Of a stretch of DNA of 64,000 bases, positions 35,785 through 44,588 are shown piece by piece; position 1 is the stretch's first letter; each line of letters starts with the position of its first letter. This DNA comes from Actinokineospora alba. Its GTDB lineage: Bacteria > Actinomycetota > Actinomycetes > Mycobacteriales > Pseudonocardiaceae. The notes beneath the pieces were generated by a model. That model was not told where the DNA came from, made no database searches, and saw only the letters and a list, made by a program, of their open reading frames with translations. The stretch is taken from positions 2,418,001 to 2,482,000 of the forward strand of contig NZ_SNXU01000001.1 in the NCBI RefSeq assembly GCF_004362515.1, given 5' to 3'. Made by a program: the position numbers and the translations under genes.

Positions 35785-36948
35785 TTAGGATGGAACTACT
35801 CGCAGGAGTTTGTCGTCCTCGCCGTTGGAAGTGGTGACGTAGAGGGCGCCGTCCGGTCCCGTCCGGGCGGCCCGCAGCCTGCCGAAGGCGTCGTTGAATT
35901 CCGGGGGGATCGACACTGAGACGACCTTGCCCGTCGGGTCCAAGGTGAACAGCATCAGCTTGGCGCCCTTCAGTGCCGTCACCACCAACGCGCCATCGAG
36001 GGTTCCCCACTGAGATCCGCGGAGGAAAGTGGCCGCGCAGATGGCTTCCGTGGTCTCACCGGACTGCCAGATCGCGGGGACCGCGTCGGGGAAGCGGGTC
36101 AGGTCGGTCATCGGGACGGACTCGTCGTAGCCGCTGACCGTGCCGCCCTTCGACGGGTCCCAGCCGTAGTTCGCGCCTGCCTTCAGCACGTTCAGTTCGT
36201 CGTTCTTGTCCGGGCCGTGTTCGGCGACCACGACCTGTCCGTCCTCCCGCAGTGCGACGCCCTGGACGTTGCGGTGGCCGAACGTGTACACCCGCGATCC
36301 GGGAATCGGGTTGTCCCGCAACGGTTCGCCGGTCTTCAGGTCGATCCGCAGCACCTTCCCGCCGAGTGATGACATGTCCTGCGGGAGGTTGCCCCGAGCC
36401 GTGTCGCCGGTTCCCACGAGCAACGCGCCGTCGGCGGCCAGGGTCGGGCGGCAGCCGGAGTGCCTGCCGCTCGCGGCGATGGGGAGGCCGGTTACCAGTT
36501 CGCGGACTCGGGTGGCGACCTTCTCGTCCTCGGTCAGCCGCCAGGTGACCAGGCGGATGTCCCGGGGTTCGCCGCTCTCCTGGTGCGTCTGGCAGGTCGT
36601 GAACTCGCGGCTCGTCGCGAAGTCCGGGTGCACCACCAGCCCCATCAGCCCGCCCTCGCCGCGGACGGCGATCGTGGACGTGTCGGCTTTGAGCGTGGTG
36701 ACCGTCGCGCCGGGGGCGGCTGACGACAGCAGGGCCATGTCGCCTGTCCGCTGGGTGACCAGCACTTTCCCGTCCGGCAGGAAGCCGATGTCCCACCCGT
36801 GGGTCAGGCCGCTCGCCACCGTCTCGACCCGCAGGCCCGGGGTGACGGCAGTGGGCGCGGGGGAGGTCGACGACCCGGGGATCTCACCAGTGCCCGCCGA
36901 CGAGGAGCACCCGGCAACCAACGCGACGGTGAGCAGCACAGCACGCAT
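35785..36948 (-). CDS. Glucose/sorbosone dehydrogenase-like (PQQ-type) lipoprotein
   Basis: 387 aa. The lipoprotein signal MRAVLLTVALVAGC has Cys14 as lipid anchor, then a Ser/Thr/Pro linker and a six-bladed propeller of the GSDH/YliI family: THGWDIGFLPDGKVLVTQRTG, GGLMGLVVHPDF, GRHSGCRPTLAADG, FGHRNVQGVAL, AEHGPDKNDELNVLKAGANYGWD and LRGSQWGTLDGALVV. Relatives oxidise aldose sugars with PQQ, but many members have unknown substrates, and no PQQ synthesis genes are in the window. Convergent with the immunity gene. Confidence 0.88.
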   Translation of the reverse strand: MRAVLLTVALVAGCSSSAGTGEIPGSSTSPAPTAVTPGLRVETVASGLTHGWDIGFLPDGKVLVTQRTGDMALLSSAAPGATVTTLKADTSTIAVRGEGGLMGLVVHPDFATSREFTTCQTHQESGEPRDIRLVTWRLTEDEKVATRVRELVTGLPIAASGRHSGCRPTLAADGALLVGTGDTARGNLPQDMSSLGGKVLRIDLKTGEPLRDNPIPGSRVYTFGHRNVQGVALREDGQVVVAEHGPDKNDELNVLKAGANYGWDPSKGGTVSGYDESVPMTDLTRFPDAVPAIWQSGETTEAICAATFLRGSQWGTLDGALVVTALKGAKLMLFTLDPTGKVVSVSIPPEFNDAFGRLRAARTGPDGALYVTTSNGEDDKLLRVVPS

Positions 36949-37037
36949 GTGATCAGGATGCGCCTTGAAACGTCTGGCCGCCGTGTGGTGACCGGCATCT
37001 CGGTGGCGCGGTACCTACCGGCGGTTAGGGTTGGGCG

Positions 37038-37805
37038 GTGAGCGAGCACCTGAGGCTGGACATCGCCGACTCTGTCGCGACGCTGGTCATAGACCGTCCA
37101 GCGAAGCGCAACGCGCTCAGTTTCGACATGTGGGCGGGCATCCCCAAGCTGGTCGCCGAGGTGGCCGCGGACGACTCCGTGCGCGTGCTGCTGCTGACCG
37201 GCGGCGAGCACTTCTCCGCGGGCGCCGACATCAGCGAGTTCGCCGAACTGCGTGCCGACGCCGCGGGCGCCCGCCGCTACGCCGAGGGCATCCACACTGC
37301 CACCGACGCGCTCACCGGGCTGGCCAAGCCGACCATCGCGGCCATCAACGGGTTCTGCATCGGCGGCGGCTGCGAGATCGCCCTGGCCTGCGACCTGCGG
37401 ATCGCCGCGGACAACGCCCAGTTCGGGATCACCCCCGCCAAGCTCGGCATCGTCTACATGCTCCCGTCGACCAAGCAGCTCGTCGACGCGGTCGGCCCCG
37501 CGTGGGCCAAGCAGATCCTGTTCAGCGCCGACATCATCGACGCCGCCACCGCCCTGCGCATCGGGCTGGTCAACGAGCTGCACGCGCCCGGTGACGTCAT
37601 CAAGCGCGCCACCGAGCTGGCCCACACCATGGCCGCCCGCTCCCAGGTCACCATCCGCGGTGCCAAGGAGATCATCGGCCGGATAACCGCCGGCCGGTTC
37701 GAAGAGGACGAAGCCGTACACGCCCTCTACGCGGGATCGGCCGAGAGTGCTGACTACGCCGAGGGTGTCCGCGCGTTCCTGGACAAGCGCACTCCGAAGT
37801 TCTGA
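37038..37805 (+). CDS. Enoyl-CoA hydratase/isomerase family protein
   Basis: 255-aa crotonase. The oxyanion-hole segments are present: HFSAGADISEF (about 56-66) and IGGGCEIALACD (about 111-122), which holds the first catalytic Glu. The second catalytic Glu of classical hydratases (in PE.LLG) is replaced: the sequence reads TPAKLGIVYM. A true hydratase needs both, so this may be an isomerase, hydrolase or other crotonase. GTG 37038 lies shortly after the divergent lipoprotein gene. It may belong with the oxidoreductase downstream, but an 84-bp gap with inverted repeats separates them. Confidence 0.9.
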   Translation: MSEHLRLDIADSVATLVIDRPAKRNALSFDMWAGIPKLVAEVAADDSVRVLLLTGGEHFSAGADISEFAELRADAAGARRYAEGIHTATDALTGLAKPTIAAINGFCIGGGCEIALACDLRIAADNAQFGITPAKLGIVYMLPSTKQLVDAVGPAWAKQILFSADIIDAATALRIGLVNELHAPGDVIKRATELAHTMAARSQVTIRGAKEIIGRITAGRFEEDEAVHALYAGSAESADYAEGVRAFLDKRTPKF

Positions 37806-37809
37806 CCTA

Positions 37810-37876
37810 GTGCTCTAGCGGCCTAGAGGCATCCCACGTGGACTGATTCCGCGAATGCCTCGCGCACCTAGAGCAC
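37810..37876. repeat. CTAG-containing inverted repeats before the flavin oxidoreductase
   Basis: GTGCTCTAG (37810-37818) and CTAGAGCAC (37868-37876) are perfect 9-bp inverted repeats 49 bp apart. CTCTAG/CTAGAG (37813-37818 and 37823-37828) also form a 6-bp hairpin with a 4-nt loop. Four CTAG tetramers, a rare word in most bacterial genomes, occur between 37807 and 37872. This looks like an operator, or a terminator plus an operator. Confidence 0.5.
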
Positions 37877-37889
37877 ATGGGGAGGAACC

Positions 37890-39260
37890 ATGGGTGCTTC
37901 CACCATCGACCAGCTTCGCGAAACGGTCCGCGGTCCGATCATCACCGCGGACGACGAGGGATACGACCAGGCCCGCAAGGTCCACAACGCGATGATCGAC
38001 CGCAGGCCCAAGGCCATCGTCCGCCCGGCCAACGCGGGCGATGTGATGGCCGCGGTCGACTTCGCCCGCGAAAACGGCCTGGACCTCGCCATCCGCGGCG
38101 GCTCGCACAGCGTTCCCGGCTTCGGCACCTGCGACGACGGCGTGGTCATCGACCTGTCGTCCATGCGCGGTGTCCGCGTCGATCCAGGCAACCGGACCGC
38201 GCGCGCCGAGGGCGGCGCGACCTGGGGTGACTTCAACGCCGCCACGCACGCCTTCGGCCTGGCCACGACCGGCGGAATCATCTCGACCACCGGAGTCGCG
38301 GGCCTGACCCTCGGTGGCGGCATCGGCTACCTCGACCGAGGCTTGGGCCTGAGCTGCGACAGCCTGGTCTCCGCCGACGTGGTCACCGCCGACGGCAAGT
38401 TCCTGGTCGCGAGCGAACTCGAGAACGAGGACCTGTTCTGGGCCCTGCGCGGCGGCACCGGCAACTTCGGCGTGGTCGTCTCCTTCGAGTTCGCCGTGCA
38501 CCCGGTCGACATGATCTACGGCGGTCCGATGGTGTTCGAACTCGACGACGCGGCCGACCTGCTGCGCTGGTACCGCGACTTCATCGTCGACGCCCCCGAA
38601 CAGTTCGGCGGCTTCCCGGCGTTCCAGATCGCGCCGCCGCTGCCGTTCATCCCCGAGGAGCGCCACGGCGAGCCGTTCGCGCTGTTCGTGGCCTGCTGGG
38701 CGGGCCCGGTCGACGAAGGCGAGGCGGCCCTCAAGCCGCTGCGCGACGTCGCCCGGCCGGTGGCCGAGCACGTCGGACCCATGCCGTACCCGGCCCTGAA
38801 CAGCGCGTTCGACGCCCTGGTCCCGCCGGGTCTGCAGCATTACTGGAAGGCGAATTTCGTCACCGACCTCACCGACGACGCCATCACCGCGCACCTGGAG
38901 CACGGGCCCAAGCTGCCCGCGGTCAACTCCACGGTGCACATCTACCCGATCAACGGCGCCTGCCACCGAGTGGCGGCCGAGGACACCGCGTTCGCCTATC
39001 GCGACGCGAACTTCGCCACGGTCATCGCGGGGATGTGGCCGGACCCGGAGGCCAACGACGCGAGCATCAAGTGGGTCCGCGACTACTACGACGCCACCTC
39101 GCCGCACTCGGAGGAAGGTGGCTACATCAACTTCATGTCGGGAGACGACCAAAGCCGCATCCGGGACAACTATCGCGGCAACTACGACCGGCTCGTCGAG
39201 GTTAAGCGCAAGTACGACCCGGACAACCTCTTCCACGTCAACCAGAACATCAAGCCGTAA
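37890..39260 (+). CDS. FAD-linked oxidoreductase (PCMH/BBE family)
   Basis: 456 aa, ATG 37890 with GGGGAGGAACC just upstream. The N-terminal PCMH FAD-binding domain has AIRGGSHSVPGFG with the covalent-FAD His73 and VAGLTLGGGIGYLDRGLGL. The C-terminal BBE segment reads NYDRLVEVKRKYDPDNLFHVNQN. The Cys that makes a second flavin bond in bicovalent members is not at the usual place (GGIISTTGVAGL), so a single 8-alpha-histidyl link is expected. Substrate unknown; relatives oxidise sugars or secondary metabolites. No signal peptide. Its 3' end overlaps the convergent HD gene by 11 nt. Confidence 0.92.
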   Translation: MGASTIDQLRETVRGPIITADDEGYDQARKVHNAMIDRRPKAIVRPANAGDVMAAVDFARENGLDLAIRGGSHSVPGFGTCDDGVVIDLSSMRGVRVDPGNRTARAEGGATWGDFNAATHAFGLATTGGIISTTGVAGLTLGGGIGYLDRGLGLSCDSLVSADVVTADGKFLVASELENEDLFWALRGGTGNFGVVVSFEFAVHPVDMIYGGPMVFELDDAADLLRWYRDFIVDAPEQFGGFPAFQIAPPLPFIPEERHGEPFALFVACWAGPVDEGEAALKPLRDVARPVAEHVGPMPYPALNSAFDALVPPGLQHYWKANFVTDLTDDAITAHLEHGPKLPAVNSTVHIYPINGACHRVAAEDTAFAYRDANFATVIAGMWPDPEANDASIKWVRDYYDATSPHSEEGGYINFMSGDDQSRIRDNYRGNYDRLVEVKRKYDPDNLFHVNQNIKP

Positions 39261-39852
39261 GGTCGGCCAGCTCGCCCGCGAGGTTCGCCCTGGCCTTGGC
39301 GTCCCAGCTCGCAAGCGCTTGCGGGGTTCGGTAGAGCGCGGGCAGATCCAGCAGGTGACGCAGCACCGCGGCCCGTCCGGCCCGGAACGCGTCGTCGGGC
39401 ACGTGCGCGTACTCGGCGCGGACGGCCGACGCGTATTCCGGGTAGGCCGGGGACGCCAGGATCGCCAGGTCGGCGTCGCAGAGCACCTCGCCGTTGGTGT
39501 CCCCGGGCTCGGTCACGTGACCCGCGGTCAGCCGGACCAGCCGCGCGACCTCGGCGACCGCCGCCGCGTCCAGCCCCAATCCGGTCAGTTCCGCCGTCGC
39601 CAACAGCGCGCTGTCTTCTTCATCCGCAGGCGTGCCCTTATAGACGGCGTCGTGATACCAAGCCGCCAGGCGGACAAGGTCCGGGTCGGCGGCGTGATCG
39701 GCCAACTCGTCCACGTGCCCGAGCACGGCCCCCAGGTGCGCGAGGTCGTGATACCTGCGATGCGGCTCGCCCCATCGCGCGAGCAAGTCCCGACCGACGT
39801 CGTGCCCGTTCAACCCGAGCCGACCCAACAGCGCGTCCCATTGATCCAGCAC
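39250..39852 (-). CDS. HD-domain metal-dependent phosphohydrolase-like protein
   Basis: About 200 aa, all helical. HRRYHDLAHL (His35, Asp36) and AAWYHDAVYKG (His67, Asp68) look like the HD metal site, and CDADLAILASPAYPEYA (about 140) supplies a further Asp. Actinobacterial members are often called predicted metal-dependent HD phosphohydrolases; the substrate is unknown. GTG 39852 is the best start; the frame continues upstream into mfd on the other strand without family sequence. It overlaps the FAD gene end. Confidence 0.85.
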   Translation of the reverse strand: MLDQWDALLGRLGLNGHDVGRDLLARWGEPHRRYHDLAHLGAVLGHVDELADHAADPDLVRLAAWYHDAVYKGTPADEEDSALLATAELTGLGLDAAAVAEVARLVRLTAGHVTEPGDTNGEVLCDADLAILASPAYPEYASAVRAEYAHVPDDAFRAGRAAVLRHLLDLPALYRTPQALASWDAKARANLAGELADLTA

Positions 39853-39979
39853 GCACCCGACGTTATCCGCGCGCGGACTGTCGGTGCCAGGTCGTAGGCT
39901 GGTAGTGAGAACCCCTCCGAGGCTCCAAGGTCCCGGGCAGGGGTCTGTTCGCGTCTCCCAGACACCGCGAAGGACACTC

Positions 39980-42900
39980 GTGTCGAAGGCCCCGCTCCAC
40001 CCCCTCCTCGAATCCCTGCTGCCCGTCGCGGCCGACATCATCGAAGCCGCGGGCGCGCCGACGTTCGACCTCGCGGGCCCCATCGCCGCCCGCCCCCTGG
40101 TCGTGGCCGCGCTCGCCGAGGGCGCCAACCGGCCCGTGCTTGCCGTCACCGCCACCGGCCGCGAGGCCGACGACCTGGTGGCCGTCCTGGGCGACCTCAT
40201 CGGCCACGACGTCGTCGCGGACTTCCCGTCCTGGGAGACGTTGCCCCACGAACGCCTCTCGCCCCGCGCCGACACCGTCGGCCGCAGGCTCGCGGTGCTG
40301 CGCAGGCTCGCGCACCCCGAGGAAGGCGGCCCGATCAAGGTCGTCGTCGCCACCGTCCGCAGCCTGATCCAGCCGATGGCGCCCGGCCTGGGCGAACTCT
40401 CGCCGGTGCGGCTCAAAGTCGGGGAGGAGCAGGACTTCGAGGCGGTCCTTGTCCGCCTCGCCGACCTCGCATACCTGCGCGTGGACATGGTCGAGAAGCG
40501 AGGCGAGTTCGCCGTCCGCGGTGGCATCGTCGACCTGTTCCCGCCGACGGCGGAGCACCCGGTCCGGGTGGAGTTCTGGGGCGACGAGGTCTCCGAGATC
40601 CGCTCGTTCGCCGTGGCCGACCAGCGTTCCCTGCCCGGCGAGCTGACCGAGATCACCGCGCCGCCCTGCCGGGAGCTGCTGCTCACCAAGGGCGTCCGCG
40701 AGCGCGCCGCCGCGCTGGCCGAGCTCCACCAGGCCGACGCCCACCTGCACGAGATGCTCGACAAGCTCGCCAACGGCATCCCGTCCGAAGGCATGGAGGC
40801 GCTGATCCCCGCGCTGTGCCAGGGCGAGATGCAGATGCTCACCGACGTGGTCCCCGCCGGTACCCACGTCCTGCTTAATGACCCGGAGAAGATCCGCACG
40901 CGCGCGCACGACCTCGTCCGCACCGGCCAGGAGTTCCTGGAGGCCTCCTGGATGGCCGCGGCGACCGGCGGCAAGGCGCCCATCGACCTCGGCGCGTCGG
41001 CCTACCGCGACCTCGGCGACGTCGCCGCGCACGCCCGTGACGGCGACCACCCCTGGTGGACCCTGTCCCAGCTCACCGGCGGCGACGCGGTCCCGGTCAA
41101 GTTCCGGCCGGTCGAGGCCTACCGCGGCGAGATCGCCCGCGCCTTCGCCGACCTGCGCGCGCACACCGCCGCGGGCGGCACCGGCGTCCTCGTCGTCCCC
41201 GGCCTCGGTACCGCGAAGCGCGCTGTCGAGCAGCTCGCGGAGGCCGACGTCGCGGCGAAGCTGATCGAGGGCGAGCTGACCGAGCCGCCCGCGCCGGGCG
41301 TGGTCACCGTTGTCCGTGGCGCCATAGAGGACGGCTTCATCGCCGGTGACCTGGTCGTGCTGACCGAGTCCGACCTCACCGGCGGCAGGGGCGGCACGTC
41401 GACGAAGGACATGTCGACCAAGATGCCGTCGCGGCGGCGCAACGCGGTCGACCCGCTGGCCCTGCGGACCGGCGACTTCGTGGTCCACGAGCAGCACGGC
41501 ATCGGCCGCTACATCGAGATGGTGCAGCGCACTGTCGCGGGCGCGACCCGCGAATACCTGGTTCTCGAATACGGCAGCTCCAAGCGCGGCCAGCCCGGCG
41601 ACCGGCTGTTCGTGCCGACCGACCAGCTCGACGAGATCTCCCGCTATGTCGGCGGCGAGATGCCCACGCTGAACAAGCTCGGCGGCTCGGACTGGAAGAA
41701 CACCAAGGCCAAGGCCAAGAAGGCGGTCAAGCAGATCGCCGCGGAACTCGTCCAGCTCTACGCCGCCCGGCAGGCCGCGCCCGGCCACGCGTTCGGCCCG
41801 GACACCCCGTGGCAGCGGGAACTCGAGGACGCGTTCCCGTTCACCGAGACCATGGACCAGCTCGCCGCGATCGACGAGGTCAAGGCCGACATGATGCGCG
41901 GTGTCCCGATGGACCGGGTCATCTGCGGCGATGTCGGCTACGGCAAGACCGAGATCGCGGTGCGCGCGGCGTTCAAGGCCGTGCAGGACGGCAAGCAGGT
42001 CGCCGTGCTGGTGCCCACGACGCTGCTCGCCCAGCAGCACCTCAACACCTTCGCGGGCCGGATGCACTCGTTCCCGGTGACGGTCAAGGGTTTGTCGCGG
42101 TTCACCCACGGCCAGGAGTCCGAGGAGACCATCCAGGGCCTCGCCGACGGGTCGGTCGACATCGTCATCGGCACCCACCGTCTACTTCAGACAGGCTTGC
42201 GGTACAAGGACTTGGGCCTGGTGATCGTCGACGAGGAGCAGCGCTTCGGCGTCGAGCACAAGGAACACATCAAGGCCCTGCGCACCCACGTCGACGTGCT
42301 CACCATGTCCGCCACGCCGATTCCGCGAACGCTGGAGATGTCGCTGGCGGGCATCCGCGAGATGTCGACGATCCTGACCCCGCCCGAAGACCGGCACCCG
42401 ATCCTCACCTACGTCGGCGCCTACGACGACAAGCAGGTCGCCGCCGCCATCCGCCGCGAACTGCTGCGCGACGGCCAGGTCTTCTACGTGCACAACCGGG
42501 TGTCCTCGATCGAGAAGGCCGCGCGCCGCATCCGCGAACTCGTCCCCGAGGCCCGCGTCGTCACCGGGCACGGCCAGATGAACGAGGACAAGCTCGAACA
42601 CCTCATCCAGGGCTTCTGGGAACGCGAGTACGACGTGCTCGTCTGCACCACGATCGTCGAGACCGGCCTGGACATCTCCAACGCGAACACGCTGATCGTC
42701 GAGCGCGGCGACATGCTCGGCCTCGCCCAGCTGCACCAGCTGCGCGGCCGGGTCGGCCGCGGCCGGGAACGCGGCTACGCCTATTTCCTCTACCCGCCGG
42801 AGTCCACGCTCACCGAGCACGCGCACGACCGGCTCGCCACGATCGCGCAGAACACCGAACTCGGCGCGGGCATGGCGGTGGCGATGAAGGACCTGGAGAT

Positions 42901-43531
42901 CCGCGGCGCGGGCAACATCCTCGGCGCCGAGCAGTCCGGCCACATCGCCGGTGTCGGCTTCGACCTCTACGTGCGCCTGGTCGGCGAGGCCGTCGAGGCG
43001 TTCCGCAAGCACGCGGGCGCCCCCGGCGCCGAGGACGAGGAGGAACTGGCCGACGTCAGGATCGACCTCCCGGTCGACGCGCACATCCCGCACGACTACG
43101 TCCCCGGCGAGCGGCTGCGCCTGGAGGCCTACCGCAAGCTCGCCGCGGCCCCGGACGCCGCCGGTCTCGACGCCGTCCGCGAGGAACTGGTCGACCGCTA
43201 CGGCGAGCCACCCACCCCGGTGGTCAACCTGCTCGCGGTCGCTGCGTTCCGCCAGATCTGCCGCGCGCACGGGGTCACCGAGGTGATCGGTCAGGGGAGC
43301 AACATCCGCTTCGCGCCGATGCCGCTGCGGGACTCGCAGATGGTGCGGCTCAAGCGGCTCTACCCGAAGGCCGTGCACAAGGCGGTCACCGACACGATCA
43401 CCCTTCCGCGGCCGACCGAGGGCGCCGCGGGCGGCCGCATGGGTGCTCCCGTGCTGCGCGACCGCGACCTGCTCGACTGGTGCGCGAAGTTCCTGGAGTC
43501 CCTCGCGCAGACCCCGGCGGCGGTGTCCTGA
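39980..43531 (+). CDS. mfd: Transcription-repair coupling factor
   Basis: 1183 aa, full length. It removes RNA polymerase stalled at DNA damage and recruits UvrA. Domains: N-terminal UvrB-like region (SWETLPHERLSPRADTVGRR near 85); RNA-polymerase-interacting CarD-like domain (GDFVVHEQHGIGRY near 498); RecG-like helicase core with GDVGYGKTE (Walker A, about 650), VIVDEEQRFG (about 747), TMSATPIPRTLEMSL, and the TRG region ending in QLRGRVGRGRERGYAYF; and a C-terminal TRCF domain. GTG 39980 has AAGGA 5 nt upstream. In the mycobacterial order it follows the TetR gene, but here it comes after the accessory block. Confidence 0.97.
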   Translation: MSKAPLHPLLESLLPVAADIIEAAGAPTFDLAGPIAARPLVVAALAEGANRPVLAVTATGREADDLVAVLGDLIGHDVVADFPSWETLPHERLSPRADTVGRRLAVLRRLAHPEEGGPIKVVVATVRSLIQPMAPGLGELSPVRLKVGEEQDFEAVLVRLADLAYLRVDMVEKRGEFAVRGGIVDLFPPTAEHPVRVEFWGDEVSEIRSFAVADQRSLPGELTEITAPPCRELLLTKGVRERAAALAELHQADAHLHEMLDKLANGIPSEGMEALIPALCQGEMQMLTDVVPAGTHVLLNDPEKIRTRAHDLVRTGQEFLEASWMAAATGGKAPIDLGASAYRDLGDVAAHARDGDHPWWTLSQLTGGDAVPVKFRPVEAYRGEIARAFADLRAHTAAGGTGVLVVPGLGTAKRAVEQLAEADVAAKLIEGELTEPPAPGVVTVVRGAIEDGFIAGDLVVLTESDLTGGRGGTSTKDMSTKMPSRRRNAVDPLALRTGDFVVHEQHGIGRYIEMVQRTVAGATREYLVLEYGSSKRGQPGDRLFVPTDQLDEISRYVGGEMPTLNKLGGSDWKNTKAKAKKAVKQIAAELVQLYAARQAAPGHAFGPDTPWQRELEDAFPFTETMDQLAAIDEVKADMMRGVPMDRVICGDVGYGKTEIAVRAAFKAVQDGKQVAVLVPTTLLAQQHLNTFAGRMHSFPVTVKGLSRFTHGQESEETIQGLADGSVDIVIGTHRLLQTGLRYKDLGLVIVDEEQRFGVEHKEHIKALRTHVDVLTMSATPIPRTLEMSLAGIREMSTILTPPEDRHPILTYVGAYDDKQVAAAIRRELLRDGQVFYVHNRVSSIEKAARRIRELVPEARVVTGHGQMNEDKLEHLIQGFWEREYDVLVCTTIVETGLDISNANTLIVERGDMLGLAQLHQLRGRVGRGRERGYAYFLYPPESTLTEHAHDRLATIAQNTELGAGMAVAMKDLEIRGAGNILGAEQSGHIAGVGFDLYVRLVGEAVEAFRKHAGAPGAEDEEELADVRIDLPVDAHIPHDYVPGERLRLEAYRKLAAAPDAAGLDAVREELVDRYGEPPTPVVNLLAVAAFRQICRAHGVTEVIGQGSNIRFAPMPLRDSQMVRLKRLYPKAVHKAVTDTITLPRPTEGAAGGRMGAPVLRDRDLLDWCAKFLESLAQTPAAVS

Positions 43532-43592
43532 CCTGGCGCAGCCGTAACCCGATAGTGAAGCCGACGTGGGCGCTGTGAGAGGCTACGGCACT

Positions 43593-44588
43593 GTGACCAC
43601 CGTCATTCGTCGTCGACGCCCGCTCGTCGTCCTGCTCGCCGTGTTCGGGCTGCTGCTCAGCGCCTGTTCCACGGGGCCGGGCCAGGCCAACGCCGCCGCC
43701 ATAGTCAATGGCAAGACCATCGGGGTCGACCGGGTGCAGGAGCTGGTGGACAAGGCCCGACAGGCCGAGCCCGCCGTCCAGCAGCTCGCCGACCAGCGCA
43801 AGCTCGACCTGCTCTCGCGGGCCGTGCTGCGCCAGCTGGTCCTGCACGAGCTGATCGCGGCGCACACCGCGAAGGAGAGCGTGGCGATCAACGAGGCCAC
43901 GGTCACCGAACTGGCCGGGCAGCTGACCGGGTCGTTCCAGCCGCTGCCGACCGACGGGTCCGCCTCGCCGGAGCAGATCGTCGACCAGGCGGTCAACCGG
44001 GCCTTCGAGCCCACCGAGATCGCACGGGACTACCTCGCGCTGGCTGAGATCGGCCGCAAGCGGGCCCCGGGTCTGTCGGTCACGTTCGACTTCACCCTCG
44101 TCGCCCCCGGCGGCCCCGACGACAAGCCGGGCTCGCTGCGCGAGAAGGCCATCGCCAAGGCCAACCAGCTCGCGGTGAGCCTCGATGAGGCAGGCAAGAT
44201 CATCGAAGCCGACATGGCGGGCGGCCTGCAGGCGGCGCGCGGCGAGACCATCACCCCGGCGCTCGCGCCGGACATCGCGGGAAGCGTCCTGTTCGGCGCC
44301 CCGCTCAACAGCGTGATCGCCTTCCAGCCCAACCCGGAGAACGCGGGCTGGGTGGTCGCGGTGATCCGCAAGCGCGAGACCGACGCCCCGCCCGCTCCGG
44401 ACGCCAAGCCCGCCGACGCACGGCTGGCCACCACCCTCGGCCCGCGCATGCTCCAGGACACCGCTCAGCAGATCGGTATCGAGATCAGCCCCCGCTACGG
44501 CGTGTGGGACCTCGCGGGCATGGAGATCGCGCCGAGCGAGGGCGAGACCAAGGGCGTCGTCATCCCCATCAAGAACACGAACCCATGA
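43593..44588 (+). CDS. SurA N-terminal-domain lipoprotein (foldase-like)
   Basis: About 331 aa. The N-terminus is basic (TTVIRRRRP), then hydrophobic, with a LLSAC lipobox (Cys25). ANAAAIVNGKTIGVDRVQELVDKAR begins a SurA_N-type helical domain (about 35-170). There is no clear parvulin PPIase domain in the C-terminal part. Likely anchored outside the membrane as a chaperone for secreted proteins. GTG 43593 was chosen; GTG 43566 is an alternative. The last bases overlap the mazG start (ATGA). Confidence 0.85.
   Translation: MTTVIRRRRPLVVLLAVFGLLLSACSTGPGQANAAAIVNGKTIGVDRVQELVDKARQAEPAVQQLADQRKLDLLSRAVLRQLVLHELIAAHTAKESVAINEATVTELAGQLTGSFQPLPTDGSASPEQIVDQAVNRAFEPTEIARDYLALAEIGRKRAPGLSVTFDFTLVAPGGPDDKPGSLREKAIAKANQLAVSLDEAGKIIEADMAGGLQAARGETITPALAPDIAGSVLFGAPLNSVIAFQPNPENAGWVVAVIRKRETDAPPAPDAKPADARLATTLGPRMLQDTAQQIGIEISPRYGVWDLAGMEIAPSEGETKGVVIPIKNTNP

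Noticed and set aside
37815..42178. Long minus-strand frames opposite the flavin oxidoreductase and mfd
   Set aside because: No motifs, composition typical of antisense frames; only the HD gene (39250-39852) on this strand is supported.
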